Assembly: GCF_947500265.1 (NCBI RefSeq)
Contig: NZ_CANMRN010000004.1
Span: 248,001-312,000 of the forward strand
Origin: an uncultured Psychrobacter sp.
Lineage (GTDB): Bacteria; Pseudomonadota; Gammaproteobacteria; Pseudomonadales; Moraxellaceae
Length of the DNA stretch: 64,000 nucleotides
Direction of reading: 5' to 3'
The notes under the pieces were generated by a model. The model was given only the letters and a program-made list of their open reading frames with translations. It had not been told where the DNA came from and did no database searches. The position numbers and the translations under genes are program-made. Below are positions 10,197-19,347 of this stretch, piece by piece. Positions within the stretch are counted from its first letter, which is position 1. Each line of letters begins with the position of its first letter.

Positions 10197-10523
10197 TTAT
10201 ATCGCACAGATTTCTGAGCGTACGATAAAGCGTTTGCCTTCAGGGATTTCTAACGAAAAGCTCGCACCGCGACCATTGACGACATCAATGGTGAGATCGG
10301 TATGCTGCCATAGATTGTACTGTGCCTTACCCATATAAAATGGACAGCCAGCAAGCTCACCAACCAAAACATCCTGACCACCCACTTTGAACTCTCCTAA
10401 TGGATAGCACATGGGCGAGCTACCATCGCAGCAGCCACCTGATTGATGAAACATCAGCTCACCGTGCTTGGATTTCAATAGCTCAATTAACGCTTTACAA
10501 GACTCTGTTGCCGTAATTTGCAT
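10197..10523 (-). CDS. DUF779 family protein
   Basis: 108 residues from the ATG at 10523, which has AAGGAAAT in front; a longer frame to 10595 adds 24 unlikely residues. The DUF779 family is recognised by the cysteine-rich GGCCDGSSPMCYP and GCPFYMG. These proteins are nearly always encoded next to acetaldehyde dehydrogenases (ExaC/AcoD type), and that holds here: adhP and exaC lie directly upstream on the same strand. The function is unknown; the conserved cysteines suggest metal binding or redox sensing. The reading frame is complete. Confidence 0.85.
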   Translation of the reverse strand: MQITATESCKALIELLKSKHGELMFHQSGGCCDGSSPMCYPLGEFKVGGQDVLVGELAGCPFYMGKAQYNLWQHTDLTIDVVNGRGASFSLEIPEGKRFIVRSEICAI

Positions 10524-10703
10524 AATGATTTCCTTATCTTTAGAGAATCTTAATGTAATCCATAGTTTTATTGAGTAAGAATGCAAAAGTCGCATCTTTT
10601 TCTTTCACATCATTTATAGCATGTGATTGAAATCGATACGACCTGTCGTTCACGATTATACCTGCGAATCATTAAAGCAGTATTAAAATGTCAAAAGACA
10701 TGT

Positions 10704-11732
10704 CTACATACTATAGTCAATCACAATCCGTCCCTCGATTTTACCGTCACGCATACGCTGAAAAATATCATTGATGTTCTCAAGTGGCTCAGCGGCAACA
10801 GTCGCTTTTACTTTACCTGCTGCTGCCATCTCTAGCGACTCTTGTAAATCCAGACGGGTACCAACGATTGAACCACGAATGGTGATACCATTCAAAACGG
10901 TATCAAAGATTGATACAGGGAAATCACCAGTTGGTAGACCATTACAGACTAAAGTACCACCGCGTCGTAACATACTTAATGCTTGATCAAATGCTTTGGT
11001 GGATACGGCTGTCACTAGTACACCATGAGCACCACCGATCTCTTGTTGTAGGAATTCACCCGGATCAGTGTTTTTTGCATTGATAGTGACTTTTGCGCCC
11101 AGTTTTTTGGCAAATTCGAGCTTCTCGTCGTCAATATCAACAGCAGCAACATTGAGTCCCATGGCAATGGCATACTGTACAGCCATGTGACCAAGGCCGC
11201 CTATACCTGAAATGACAACCCAGTCGCCTGGCTTGGTGTCGGTCATTTTAAGACCTTTGTATACCGTGACGCCCGCACATAAAACAGGGGCAATCTCAAT
11301 AGAGTCGACACTCTCAGGGATAATGCCAACATAGTTTGCATCTGCTAGTACATATTCTGCAAAACTACCATTTACGGAGTAACCAGAATTTTCTTGCTTT
11401 TCACACAAGGTTTCCCAGCCACCCAAGCAGTGCGTACAGTGTCCACAAGCAGAGTAGAGCCAAGGCACACCAACGCGGTCACCTTCTTTAACGTGATGTA
11501 CATTGTCACCAACGGCAGTTATAAGCCCGACGCCCTCATGTCCCGGAATAAAAGGTGGACTGGGTTTGACAGCCCAGTCTCCCTCAACCGCATGTAAGTC
11601 AGTGTGACAGACACCTGATGCCTGCATCTTAACGACGATTTGACCAGCGCCTGGCGTTGGTATATCTACTTCTTCAATTTCTAAGGGTTGCCCAAACTCA
11701 TGTAGCACAGCCGCTTTCATTTTTTGACTCAT
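10704..11732 (-). CDS. adhP: zinc-dependent alcohol dehydrogenase AdhP
   Basis: 342 residues, the typical length of propanol-preferring bacterial ADHs. Catalytic zinc ligands are Cys42 (GVCHTDLH) and His65 (PGHEGVG); the structural zinc site is Cys96, 99, 102 and 110 in CGHCTHCLGGWETLC. The NAD motif is GIGGLGHMAVQYA. It oxidises ethanol and other short primary alcohols to aldehydes in the cytoplasm. An AAGAGAG lies before the ATG. The gene lies 90 bases downstream of exaC, so the aldehyde can be handed to the next enzyme. Confidence 0.92.
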   Translation of the reverse strand: MSQKMKAAVLHEFGQPLEIEEVDIPTPGAGQIVVKMQASGVCHTDLHAVEGDWAVKPSPPFIPGHEGVGLITAVGDNVHHVKEGDRVGVPWLYSACGHCTHCLGGWETLCEKQENSGYSVNGSFAEYVLADANYVGIIPESVDSIEIAPVLCAGVTVYKGLKMTDTKPGDWVVISGIGGLGHMAVQYAIAMGLNVAAVDIDDEKLEFAKKLGAKVTINAKNTDPGEFLQQEIGGAHGVLVTAVSTKAFDQALSMLRRGGTLVCNGLPTGDFPVSIFDTVLNGITIRGSIVGTRLDLQESLEMAAAGKVKATVAAEPLENINDIFQRMRDGKIEGRIVIDYSM

Positions 11733-11822
11733 ATGGCGCTCTCTTATGGATTAATTTTATATGCATAGCACAATACCTCTGTGCTATGACGTTATCTATA
11801 AATCGTCGCGTTAAATCAAATC

Positions 11823-13349
11823 TTAAAAGAAACCCATTTTTTTAGGGCTGTACGAAACCAGCATGTTTTTGGTTTGCTGATAATGATCGAGCATCATCAG
11901 ATGGTTTTCGCGGCCGATACCTGATTGCTTATAGCCACCGAATGCCGCATGTGATGGATATAGGTGATAGCAGTTGGTCCATACGCGGCCCGCTTGGATA
12001 CCACGTCCAAAACGATAGGCCTTATGTACACTACGTGTCCAAACACCAGCGCCTAGACCATATAGTGTATCGTTGGCAATTTGCATGGCTTCTTCGTCGT
12101 CTTTAAAGGTAGTAACAGCGAGCACAGGTCCAAAGATTTCTTCTTGGAACACGCGCATGTCATTAGTACCTTCAAAGATAGTTGGCTTAACATAATAGCC
12201 GTCTGCTAAGTCGCCATCGTGTTTGGCTTGATCGCCACCGACTAGGACTTTTGCGCCTTCTTTTTTACCGATATCAAGATAAGATAAAATTTTCTCTAAC
12301 TGGTCTGAGCTGGCTTGCGCGCCAATCATAGTCTCAGTATCTAGTGGGTTGCCCATTTTGATGGCTTCGACACGAGCGATACAGCGTTTGATAAATTCGT
12401 CATAGATGCTTTCGTGTACGAGCGCACGTGATGGACAAGTACAGACCTCACCTTGGTTTAAGGCAAACATGACTAGGCCTTCGACCGCTTTGTCCAAGAA
12501 GTCATCGTCTTCGTCCATGACATCAGCAAAGAAGATATTTGGGCTTTTGCCGCCAAGCTCTAGCGTCACTGGAATAATGTTTTCGCTAGCGTACTGCATG
12601 ATGAGGCGACCCGTTGTGGTCTCACCAGTGAAGGCAACTTTGTTAATACGTGGGTTTGAGGCAAGTGGTTTACCAGCTTCGACACCAAAGCCATTGACGA
12701 TGTTTAACACGCCTTTAGGTAAGATATCAGCGATACCGATCGCTTCTAACATATATAGTATCGAAGCAGGCGTTTGCTCAGCAGGCTTCATGACGATACA
12801 GTTACCAGCGGCTAGAGCCGGGGCGATTTTCCATACTGCCATTAGAATAGGGAAGTTCCATGGGATAATCTGTCCGACAACGCCTAGCGGCTCATGGAAG
12901 TGATAAGCAACGGTGTCTTCATCAATTTGACTGATACCGCCTTCTTGTGCGCGGATGGCACTGGCGAAATAACGGAATTGATCGATGGCTAGTGGAATAT
13001 CTGCCATTAAGGTTTCGCGCACAGGCTTACCGTTTTCGTAGCATTCAGCAATAGCGATCGCTTCTAGATTGGCTTCCATGCTATCTGCAATTTTTAATAA
13101 TAAATTAGCACGTTCAGCGACGCTGGTTTTGCCCCAAGCGTCTTTGGCAGCATGCGCGGCATCTAGGGCTTTTTCGATATCTGCTTCTTTTGAACGGGCG
13201 ACTTGGCAAATGGTTTTACCATCGATAGGACTTGGGTTGTCAAAGTACTCGCCATCGACAGGAGGGGTCCACTCACCATTAATAAAGTTATCGTATTTTT
13301 CGCGGAATTGGACGGGACTGTTTTCAGTATTGGGATAAGCGTATAACAT
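11823..13349 (-). CDS. exaC: NAD-dependent acetaldehyde dehydrogenase (ExaC/AldB type)
   Basis: 508 residues. The catalytic glutamate lies in LELGGKSPN (about residue 267) and the catalytic cysteine in [11 protein letters not shown] (about 301), a sequence typical of the ExaC/AcoD/AldB subgroup. It converts acetaldehyde to acetate with NAD. A strong ribosome site AAGGAGTG precedes the ATG. It heads the minus-strand group adhP, DUF779 gene and GMC oxidoreductase, so ethanol can be taken to acetate. The 326-base divergent region to the helicase gene holds a perfect AT-rich palindrome that may be an operator. Confidence 0.92.
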   Translation of the reverse strand: MLYAYPNTENSPVQFREKYDNFINGEWTPPVDGEYFDNPSPIDGKTICQVARSKEADIEKALDAAHAAKDAWGKTSVAERANLLLKIADSMEANLEAIAIAECYENGKPVRETLMADIPLAIDQFRYFASAIRAQEGGISQIDEDTVAYHFHEPLGVVGQIIPWNFPILMAVWKIAPALAAGNCIVMKPAEQTPASILYMLEAIGIADILPKGVLNIVNGFGVEAGKPLASNPRINKVAFTGETTTGRLIMQYASENIIPVTLELGGKSPNIFFADVMDEDDDFLDKAVEGLVMFALNQGEVCTCPSRALVHESIYDEFIKRCIARVEAIKMGNPLDTETMIGAQASSDQLEKILSYLDIGKKEGAKVLVGGDQAKHDGDLADGYYVKPTIFEGTNDMRVFQEEIFGPVLAVTTFKDDEEAMQIANDTLYGLGAGVWTRSVHKAYRFGRGIQAGRVWTNCYHLYPSHAAFGGYKQSGIGRENHLMMLDHYQQTKNMLVSYSPKKMGFF

Positions 13350-13675
13350 TAACCACTCCTTGTTGTGTATTATGGTTATTTAAAATATGGTTACTTACGT
13401 ATGACCATTTAAAAATACATTCTTGGTCTTCCTAACCAAGTTATCATCCTATCGTACTGAGCTTTTTAGCAGAACGATAATGACTTTTTATAATGATATA
13501 TTTTGTATCGTATAACTTTAAGTTATGTGATATGAGTCGGTTAAAATGGTTCGCAAACGGTATGCAGCTGTTATAATTGTGAGCATCTACTTTGGCTTGC
13601 TATGGTTACTGAATTAATCATGGCGGCTTTCTTTTTGTACTATTTCTTCTTCATAATATTGGTTGGTTTGGATCT
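13350..13675. promoter_or_regulatory. divergent control region exaC / PIF1-like helicase
   Basis: 326 bases between divergent genes, so it must hold both promoters. The clearest element is a perfect 15-base palindrome ATAACTTTAAGTTAT at 13512-13526; 14 of 15 bases recur at 8069-8083 upstream of dppA. No small gene was seen. Confidence 0.45.
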
Positions 13676-15613
13676 ATGCGTCAATCTTCTGCTCTTGATA
13701 TCCTAAAAACAGGTCAAAACGTCTTTTTGACCGGCTCAGCAGGTTCAGGTAAGACTTATACTCTCAATCAATACATCGATTATCTACGCGCCCGCCGCGT
13801 CCCTGTTGCGGTGACAGCCAGTACGGGTATTGCTGCCACGCACATGAACGGCACGACGATTCATAGTTGGTCAGGCATCGGTATCAAAGATGAGCTCACT
13901 GATCGAGATTTGTCTACCTTGTCACGCAAGCAGTTCTTAGCAGACAGATTGAAAGATACTGCGGTCTTGGTCATTGACGAGATCTCGATGCTACATGCCA
14001 AGCAGCTTAACCTGGTCAGCCAAGTGCTCAAGCATATTCGCAAAAATGACAAAGCGTTTGGTGGTATTCAGGTGGTAGTCGCAGGAGACTTTTTTCAGTT
14101 ACCGCCGATTGGTAGTAAAGGCGAGACGAATCGTGAAAAATTCGCGTTTATGTCCGAAGCATGGCTCGATGCCAAGTTCCATATTTGCTACTTGTCTGAG
14201 CAGCATCGTCAAGTCAGTGATGCAGCCAATGGCGGACTCGATTTAGACGATATTCTTAACCAAATTCGTCGTCAGGAAGTAACCTTTGAGGCGATTGCCG
14301 CTTTAGAGGCGACTTATGACCAAAGTGTCGATATCAAGCGTACGCGTCTGTATACCCATAACCTCAACGTCAATAAAATCAATGACAAAGAACTGGCGTC
14401 TCTAGATGGAGAGATGATGCGTTTTGAGGCGACGGCGACAGGCGATAGTAAGCTGGTAGAAACGCTAAAAAAGACCGTACGTACCCAAGACGAGCTGATT
14501 CTCAAAGTCGGCGCCAAAGTGATGTTTATCAAAAACAATGCTGAGCTTGGTGTCTCTAATGGGACGATGGGCGAGTTGATTGGATTTGCTGCTGTCAAAA
14601 TAGATGATAAAGACAGTAATGACGCGTTAATCGAAGACGATAGCAGCGATGACGTTGATGAGGATGCTGCTGACGAAAAAACGACAAAAGGTAAGAAGTC
14701 CGCTGCTAAAAAAGACAAAGAAAAACCAAAGTCGAAGAAACCAACGACCCAAAAAATGCCTGTCGTGCGGCTTAATTCAGGACGAGAAGTCATCGCTGAG
14801 CCTGAAGAATGGATTATCGAAGATGAGACGGGTGACGTGCTAGCAAGTTACTTACAAGTGCCGCTCTGTCTGGCATGGGCGATTACCATTCATAAATCGC
14901 AGGGCATGACCCTCGATGCTGCTGAAATCGATTTGTCGCGTACCTTTGAGTTGGGACAAGGCTATGTGGCATTATCACGCCTCAAGTCGCTATCTGGCCT
15001 ACAGCTGCTGGGTATGAACGACATGAGCTTGCAACTCGATCCATTGGCTCGCGGCGCGGATAAGCGGTTTTTGGTACTGTCTGAAGAAGCCGATGCCAAC
15101 TATGCGATGCTAGATGAAGAAAGCATGCAGCAGGCACATGAAAAATTCGTGTTGAAGTCAGGTGGGACATTGAGCAAGTCGGTAATCGATGCTTATGCCA
15201 CGCTACAAAAGAAACGCCGCGAACAACAGCAATCGAAAATCGATAAAAAACAGAAACTTGGCAATCAGGTCTCTGACAAATCAGACAGTACTCTACTTGC
15301 GACCAGAGTGTTGTTAGAAGAGAGTTTGACCATCGCGGAGATATCACAAGCCCGTCAGTTGTCACAGTCGACCATCATGCGTCATATTGCTGACCTAAAA
15401 TCGCAAGACCCAAGCCTTGCCTGCGATCATCTGCGTCCAGATGATGAGGTAATGACAGCCGTTGGCAATGCCTATATCGCTATTAAAGTCGCTAATAGTC
15501 CAAATGATTTCAATGATGACGGTAGCATCAAATTGCGTCCGATATATGATCATCTCAAGCAAAGCATTGACTACAATACCATTCGCCTCGCATTGATTTT
15601 TATCACACCATAG
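13676..15613 (+). CDS. PIF1-like ATP-dependent DNA helicase with C-terminal winged/HTH module
   Basis: 645 residues. Walker A GSAGSGKT is at residues 20-27, followed by TASTGIAATHMNGTTIHSW (motif Ia of PIF1/RecD-type helicases), Walker B VIDEIS near 98 and QLPPIG after it. The second half carries AITIHKSQGMTLD and YVALSRLKSLSGL, the superfamily 1B motifs V and VI. At about residues 308-361 there is a strongly acidic then lysine-rich insert. From about 538 an HTH_40-like domain follows (LTIAEISQARQLSQSTIMRH), as in RecQ-type tails. Likely work: unwinding G-quadruplexes or stalled forks. It stands alone, divergent from exaC. Confidence 0.88.
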   Translation: MRQSSALDILKTGQNVFLTGSAGSGKTYTLNQYIDYLRARRVPVAVTASTGIAATHMNGTTIHSWSGIGIKDELTDRDLSTLSRKQFLADRLKDTAVLVIDEISMLHAKQLNLVSQVLKHIRKNDKAFGGIQVVVAGDFFQLPPIGSKGETNREKFAFMSEAWLDAKFHICYLSEQHRQVSDAANGGLDLDDILNQIRRQEVTFEAIAALEATYDQSVDIKRTRLYTHNLNVNKINDKELASLDGEMMRFEATATGDSKLVETLKKTVRTQDELILKVGAKVMFIKNNAELGVSNGTMGELIGFAAVKIDDKDSNDALIEDDSSDDVDEDAADEKTTKGKKSAAKKDKEKPKSKKPTTQKMPVVRLNSGREVIAEPEEWIIEDETGDVLASYLQVPLCLAWAITIHKSQGMTLDAAEIDLSRTFELGQGYVALSRLKSLSGLQLLGMNDMSLQLDPLARGADKRFLVLSEEADANYAMLDEESMQQAHEKFVLKSGGTLSKSVIDAYATLQKKRREQQQSKIDKKQKLGNQVSDKSDSTLLATRVLLEESLTIAEISQARQLSQSTIMRHIADLKSQDPSLACDHLRPDDEVMTAVGNAYIAIKVANSPNDFNDDGSIKLRPIYDHLKQSIDYNTIRLALIFITP

Positions 15614-15760
15614 TTTTGCTGCTTATAATTTTATTGCCTATAACTTTGTTATCTCTAGTTTTATAGGCTTTATTTTTGCTATTTCTTAGTATTCAGCAAT
15701 CAAAAGCGCACTCAACGTGATAACGCTCAGTTTTTACACCCATTTATAGCGATACCCTTT

Positions 15761-16921
15761 ATGTCCAATGTTATGCCTGATTTTTCGAGCGCTACTTATC
15801 AATTGACCTCTGACCCGATAGCGGCGACGTTCCGTACTACTGGTGAGCACACACAGCCACTGAGAGTCGCTATCAATGGCTTTGGTCGTATAGGGCGCAA
15901 TGTACTTCGTGCTTTGCTAGAGCGCTTTGAAGTGTTGGGCCGTGCGATTCATGTGGTGGCAATTAATGACTTAGCGCCAGCGGATATATTGCTGCATTTA
16001 CTCAAGTTTGATAGCACACATGGCCGTCTCAGTCGATTAGGCGTAAATGCTGAGATTGTAGAGAGTGAGTCAGGTGATACAAGCAAGACTGAGCTCTGTC
16101 TGACCAAAAACAATCTGACTTACTGCATCAATATGCTATCAGAGCCTGATCCTAAAAATTTACCTTGGCAGGCGCTGGGTGTCGATGTGGTTTTAGAATG
16201 TACTGGGCACTTTCGCTCGTATGAACAAGCAACGCTACATATCGATGCTGGCGCGCAGCAAGTAATTATCGGTGCCGCGCCATTTGACGATGTGGATGCC
16301 TGTATCGTGATGGGCGTGAATACCAATGCGCTCACGCTTGAGCTACCGATTATCTCTAGTGTTTCTTGCACCACGCAAGCATTGGTACCGTTGATTGATA
16401 CGCTTGATAAAGCGTTTGGTGTGCAGTCCGCCATGATGACAGAGATTCATGCAGTTACTGCTGATCAGACAGTGCTGGATCAAGCACATCGAGATCCAAG
16501 ACGGGCGCGCGCTTCTGGCTATAACATTATCCCAACGACCTCCAGTAGTATAGCTGCGACAGAACGAGTGCTACCAGCCATGGTCGGCAAGATAAATGGA
16601 CATTCGATACGGGTGCCCACTATCGACGTGGCTGCGATTGATGTCACCTTTGTATTTGATACGCCAGATGTCGATGTTGAGACAGTGCGAGAAGTACTTA
16701 AATCTGCCAGTCAGGCGCATTTGCATGACATCATGGCATATACTGATGAGCCGTTAGTATCTAGTGACTTTATCCATCAGACTGAGTCGCTTATCATTGA
16801 TGGGCAACAGCTTATGCAAGTGGGTGGTCAATATAAGGTTTTTGCATGGTATGATAATGAATGGGGCTATGCCAATAGGCTGCTCGATATGTGCTTACAT
16901 CTGGCCTCAAGCAAGCGATAA
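15761..16921 (+). CDS. glyceraldehyde-3-phosphate / erythrose-4-phosphate dehydrogenase family protein
   Basis: 386 residues, longer than usual (about 335) because of an N-terminal lead of about 35 residues. The NAD-binding INGFGRIGRN starts at about residue 38. The catalytic cysteine is Cys203 in SVSCTTQA, where most relatives have SCTTN. The C-terminal WYDNEWGYANRLLD is standard. The segment RVPTIDVAAIDVTF resembles E. coli Epd more than GapA, so erythrose-4-phosphate oxidation for pyridoxal phosphate synthesis is possible, but GAPDH activity in gluconeogenesis is equally plausible. It follows the helicase gene by 147 bases with no obvious link. Confidence 0.82.
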   Translation: MSNVMPDFSSATYQLTSDPIAATFRTTGEHTQPLRVAINGFGRIGRNVLRALLERFEVLGRAIHVVAINDLAPADILLHLLKFDSTHGRLSRLGVNAEIVESESGDTSKTELCLTKNNLTYCINMLSEPDPKNLPWQALGVDVVLECTGHFRSYEQATLHIDAGAQQVIIGAAPFDDVDACIVMGVNTNALTLELPIISSVSCTTQALVPLIDTLDKAFGVQSAMMTEIHAVTADQTVLDQAHRDPRRARASGYNIIPTTSSSIAATERVLPAMVGKINGHSIRVPTIDVAAIDVTFVFDTPDVDVETVREVLKSASQAHLHDIMAYTDEPLVSSDFIHQTESLIIDGQQLMQVGGQYKVFAWYDNEWGYANRLLDMCLHLASSKR

Positions 16922-16974
16922 TGCACCAATTTACAAGTATTCGAAAATTAATTGAATTTTTTTAGTTTAGGGGC

Positions 16975-17002
16975 TTGCATTATAAAATGATATCTATATA
17001 AT
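16975..17002 (+). promoter_or_regulatory. sigma-70 promoter of tRNA-Ser
   Basis: A -35-like TTGCAT (16975-16980) and a perfect -10 TATAAT (16997-17002) are 16 bases apart, and the tRNA starts 11 bases after the -10. This is one of the best promoter matches in the window. Confidence 0.65.
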
Positions 17003-17013
17003 GATGCACCAAT

Positions 17014-17104
17014 GGAGACGTGGCAGAGCGGTTGAATGCACCGGTCTTGAAAACCGACAAGGGTTAATAGCCCTTCGAGAGTTCGAATCTCTCCGTCTCC
17101 GCCA
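17014..17104 (+). tRNA. tRNA-Ser (anticodon UGA)
   Basis: The acceptor stem GGAGACG pairs with CGTCTCC; the D arm TGGCAGAGCGGTTGAA, the anticodon loop CTTGAAA (anticodon TGA at 17048-17050), a long variable arm (AGGGTTAATAGCCCT) and the T arm GAGTTCGAATCTC are all present, with an encoded CCA. The long variable arm and anticodon identify a serine tRNA reading UCA and probably other UCN codons. Confidence 0.97.
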
Positions 17105-17110
17105 AATTCG

Positions 17111-17146
17111 AAAAAGCCCCAATCAGCAATGATTGGGGCTTTTTTT
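17111..17146 (+). terminator. terminator of tRNA-Ser
   Basis: AAAAGCCCCAATCA and TGATTGGGGCTTTT pair perfectly around a GCAA loop and end in a T-run. The A-run on the other side makes it usable for the minus-strand lipoprotein gene at 17209 as well. Related CCCCAATC stems recur at 51241 and 60809. Confidence 0.9.
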
Positions 17147-17208
17147 ATGGTATTGATAAAAGTATTAATTAGTACCTTCTATAAAATACTCAATAGTAGG
17201 TTGTACAG

Positions 17209-17940
17209 CTACTTCACTAACGAATTTTCAAATTCGATTGTCTGATCGTCTACTAAGGTAAGCGTACCTTTATTAATCTCGATAATGATGCCACTAGCAT
17301 TTTTGATAGCGCGCATGACATTGATATCCTCAATGCTGCTTTCAATAATAATCTTGCCGGACTGTTCTGGTGAGATAGGTGGATCAAACGTTGTCAAAGG
17401 CACATTAAAGTTTTTGCCTTTTGTCAGGTTGGCATCCTTCATGGTCAGCGTCCCCTTAAAGCTTTTTATCGCGCTTTTGCCATGATTGGATAGCATAAAC
17501 TGCATTTTGACCTGATTTAAGCTATCGCTATCACTGGTTTTCACAGGTAGTAGGGCGACAGGGTACATCTGTGCGGTAGCATTAGCTACCTGACCTTTGA
17601 CAATAGGACTTTTCTTACCCGTTGGGTTGTTTGGATGCAGCCGCTCGTATTCACGCTGTTGTATCAGCGCTTGCTTAATAGTGGTGCGCGGCATGGCTCC
17701 TGATTCATAAGCGTCGCTCAATTTCATGCGCAGCATATATCGGCTGAGTACTTGTTGATCGGCCTCAGACAATTGCTCAAAAGTTTGCCCTAGCTTTTTT
17801 TGCCATTGGTCTGAATCTGTCGGTATGGTTATTTTACTTGGATCAGTCTGCGGTGATGAGCAGCCAGTCGCAATCACTAGCATTGCTACCGTCATGGTTG
17901 AAAACAAAGTTTTGTTGAAACGCTGATGTAAGCCCGTCAT
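17209..17940 (-). CDS. hypothetical lipoprotein
   Basis: 243 residues. A lipoprotein signal ends in the lipobox ATGC (Cys27) after MTVAMLVIATGC. A predicted helical region (about 40-110; KLGQTFEQLSEADQQVLSRY) precedes a beta-rich half with the look of an immunoglobulin-like or FxLYD-type fold (VKMQFMLSNHGKSAIKSFKG). No named family is recognised with certainty. A strong ribosome site AAGGAGG precedes the ATG. Anchored in a membrane, it may be an envelope structural or binding protein. It is monocistronic and ends toward the tRNA-Ser terminator. Confidence 0.75.
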   Translation of the reverse strand: MTGLHQRFNKTLFSTMTVAMLVIATGCSSPQTDPSKITIPTDSDQWQKKLGQTFEQLSEADQQVLSRYMLRMKLSDAYESGAMPRTTIKQALIQQREYERLHPNNPTGKKSPIVKGQVANATAQMYPVALLPVKTSDSDSLNQVKMQFMLSNHGKSAIKSFKGTLTMKDANLTKGKNFNVPLTTFDPPISPEQSGKIIIESSIEDINVMRAIKNASGIIIEINKGTLTLVDDQTIEFENSLVK

Positions 17941-18263
17941 CGTAACCCTCCTTGCAGATCTTTATTATGTTGAAACCTTATAAATAGTCGCGACTATCTT
18001 CTTAATATACCTTGTTTAAACATCTGTTGTGTTTAATTATGGCTAACTAGCATTGCAAATATCGCAGAGTATTTAAAAAAATATTTACTGTAGATGAGAT
18101 GGAAGCAGGGCGTAACAAGAGGAGAGTTAGAAAAATATCAATAATGCTTTAACTTTTATAACAGCCACAAAAAAGACCAAGCTCGCGTCAGCAAACTTGG
18201 TCTTTTTTATTTTAATATTATCTAGCAGCGTTACTATTGATGAGCAACAATACTATTAATTGT
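17941..18263. other. intergenic region, terminator only
   Basis: 323 bases between two minus-strand genes. It holds the lipoprotein promoter region near 17950-18100 (AT-rich, no clear hexamer pair) and the terminator at 18169-18208. Nothing else is visible. Confidence 0.5.
18169..18208 (-). terminator. terminator downstream of the ribbon-helix-helix gene
   Basis: AAAAAAGACCAAG (18169-18181) pairs with CTTGGTCTTTTTT (18196-18208) across a 14-base loop. It lies 55 bases past the stop of the minus-strand gene at 18264 and has U-runs in either direction. Confidence 0.8.
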
Positions 18264-18593
18264 TTAATCGTTGTCTTGCAACTCAGATAGCGGATGAGTG
18301 ATGTTGTTATTATGCGTCACTACAATCGCCTCATCAATAATATGTTGGCTAACACCGCGCTTACGTAGCGTTTCGATGAATACTTCATCATGGGCAAGCG
18401 TATAATCCTGATGGTCACGGTCCAAGCCCTGACGAATATAAAGACGAATAAGCCCTTGAATGCGCTTAAAGCCCAAGTCTGATGACGTCGTTTCTAATAG
18501 ACCAATCATTTCTTCAGACAAACGAATACTAATCGGGCGCATGATCTTTTGCGGATGATCAGAAAACTTATTTTTTATACGTACAGGTATCAT
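18264..18593 (-). CDS. ribbon-helix-helix (CopG-like) DNA-binding protein
   Basis: 109 residues from 18593; an internal ATG at 18542 (MRPISIRL) would give 92, and the ribosome sites do not decide between them. The segment MRPISIRLSEEMIGLLET, then a helix and a second helix (IQGLIRLYIRQGL), matches a beta-strand plus two helices, the CopG/Arc fold used by dimeric repressors and antitoxins. The acidic C-terminal tail has no recognised partner domain. No toxin gene lies next to it, so a stand-alone regulator is more likely than an antitoxin. The target is unknown. Confidence 0.65.
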   Translation of the reverse strand: MIPVRIKNKFSDHPQKIMRPISIRLSEEMIGLLETTSSDLGFKRIQGLIRLYIRQGLDRDHQDYTLAHDEVFIETLRKRGVSQHIIDEAIVVTHNNNITHPLSELQDND

Positions 18594-18742
18594 AATAAAC
18601 CATTACTTTTAGTGAGTAAGAGCGAAGCACTCAAACAAAAACGAACCCAATCAAAACTAATCTTACCATACAACAAAAATGTCTAAAAGAACACCACAGC
18701 CGTGCTAATATTATTAGAAGTAAATATAAAAGACGCAACAAT

Positions 18743-18777
18743 AAAAAAACCTCCATCAAATTATGATGAAGGTTTTT
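18743..18777 (-). terminator. terminator of tRNA-Asn
   Basis: ACCTCCATCA and TGATGAAGGT pair with one mismatch around AATTA, with A- and T-runs on both sides. It lies just after the 3' end of the minus-strand tRNA. Confidence 0.75.
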
Positions 18778-18783
18778 AGTATA

Positions 18784-18859
18784 TGGCTCTCCAACCTGGG
18801 CTCGAACCAGGGACACACGGATTAACAGTCCGTTGCTCTACCAACTGAGCTATTGGAGA
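18784..18859 (-). tRNA. tRNA-Asn (anticodon GUU)
   Basis: Read on the minus strand, the acceptor TCTCCAA pairs with TTGGAGA, followed by G and an encoded CCA. D arm GCTCAGTTGGTAGAGC, anticodon loop CTGTTAA (GTT) and T arm CCTGGTTCGAGCCCAGG are all intact. The total is 76 bases. Confidence 0.97.
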
Positions 18860-19347
18860 ATAGTTGGTCATAACAGCAAGTTATTGACGCTTTATATTAA
18901 AGCAGTTAATTAGCTTGTTTGCGTTATGTGGGGCACATTTTAGCCAAGTCACTACAGGCTGTCAACCTTATTATGCGTTTAATTATAAATATTATCGCAA
19001 TTATTGAAAATTAACGCCAATCCCTTATCAGATAGGCTATCTCAAGGCAGAACTCAATAGAAAATGGCGATAAATATGATTTGAAAACAAAAAAATATTT
19101 TCAGAAACCTTTATATGGCACATAGAGTAAACGATAAAAGTATCGAAATAGATAGCAATTCGGCAAAGTAAAACTAGATTTGGTGTTCTATATTTTCGAA
19201 TATTAAGATCGTGCGATACCGTTTGACACAATAAAGTTGCAAGACAGCCCTTCACATTGGCAGTAGAGTTCTATAAAATACCGACCATGTGGTTTCTTTG
19301 CTATGTTTTTTCATAGCATGCGTTGAAAAAAAGCGGGTGTTCTAAAG
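18860..19347. other. intergenic region between tRNA-Asn and SMR gene
   Basis: 488 AT-rich bases that must contain the tRNA-Asn promoter (minus) and the SMR promoter (plus). A small hairpin GCTATG-TTTTTT-CATAGC sits at 19300-19317, 30 bases before the SMR start, and could be a regulator site. No gene was found in either strand. Confidence 0.45.

Noticed and set aside
12406..12903. 165-codon plus-strand frame inside exaC
   Set aside because: Antisense to a clearly conserved dehydrogenase; the translation is low in recognisable structure and has no ribosome site.
14314..14793. 159-codon minus-strand frame rich in serine inside the helicase gene
   Set aside because: It is the complement of the acidic/lysine-rich insert, whose codons read as serine and phenylalanine on the other strand.
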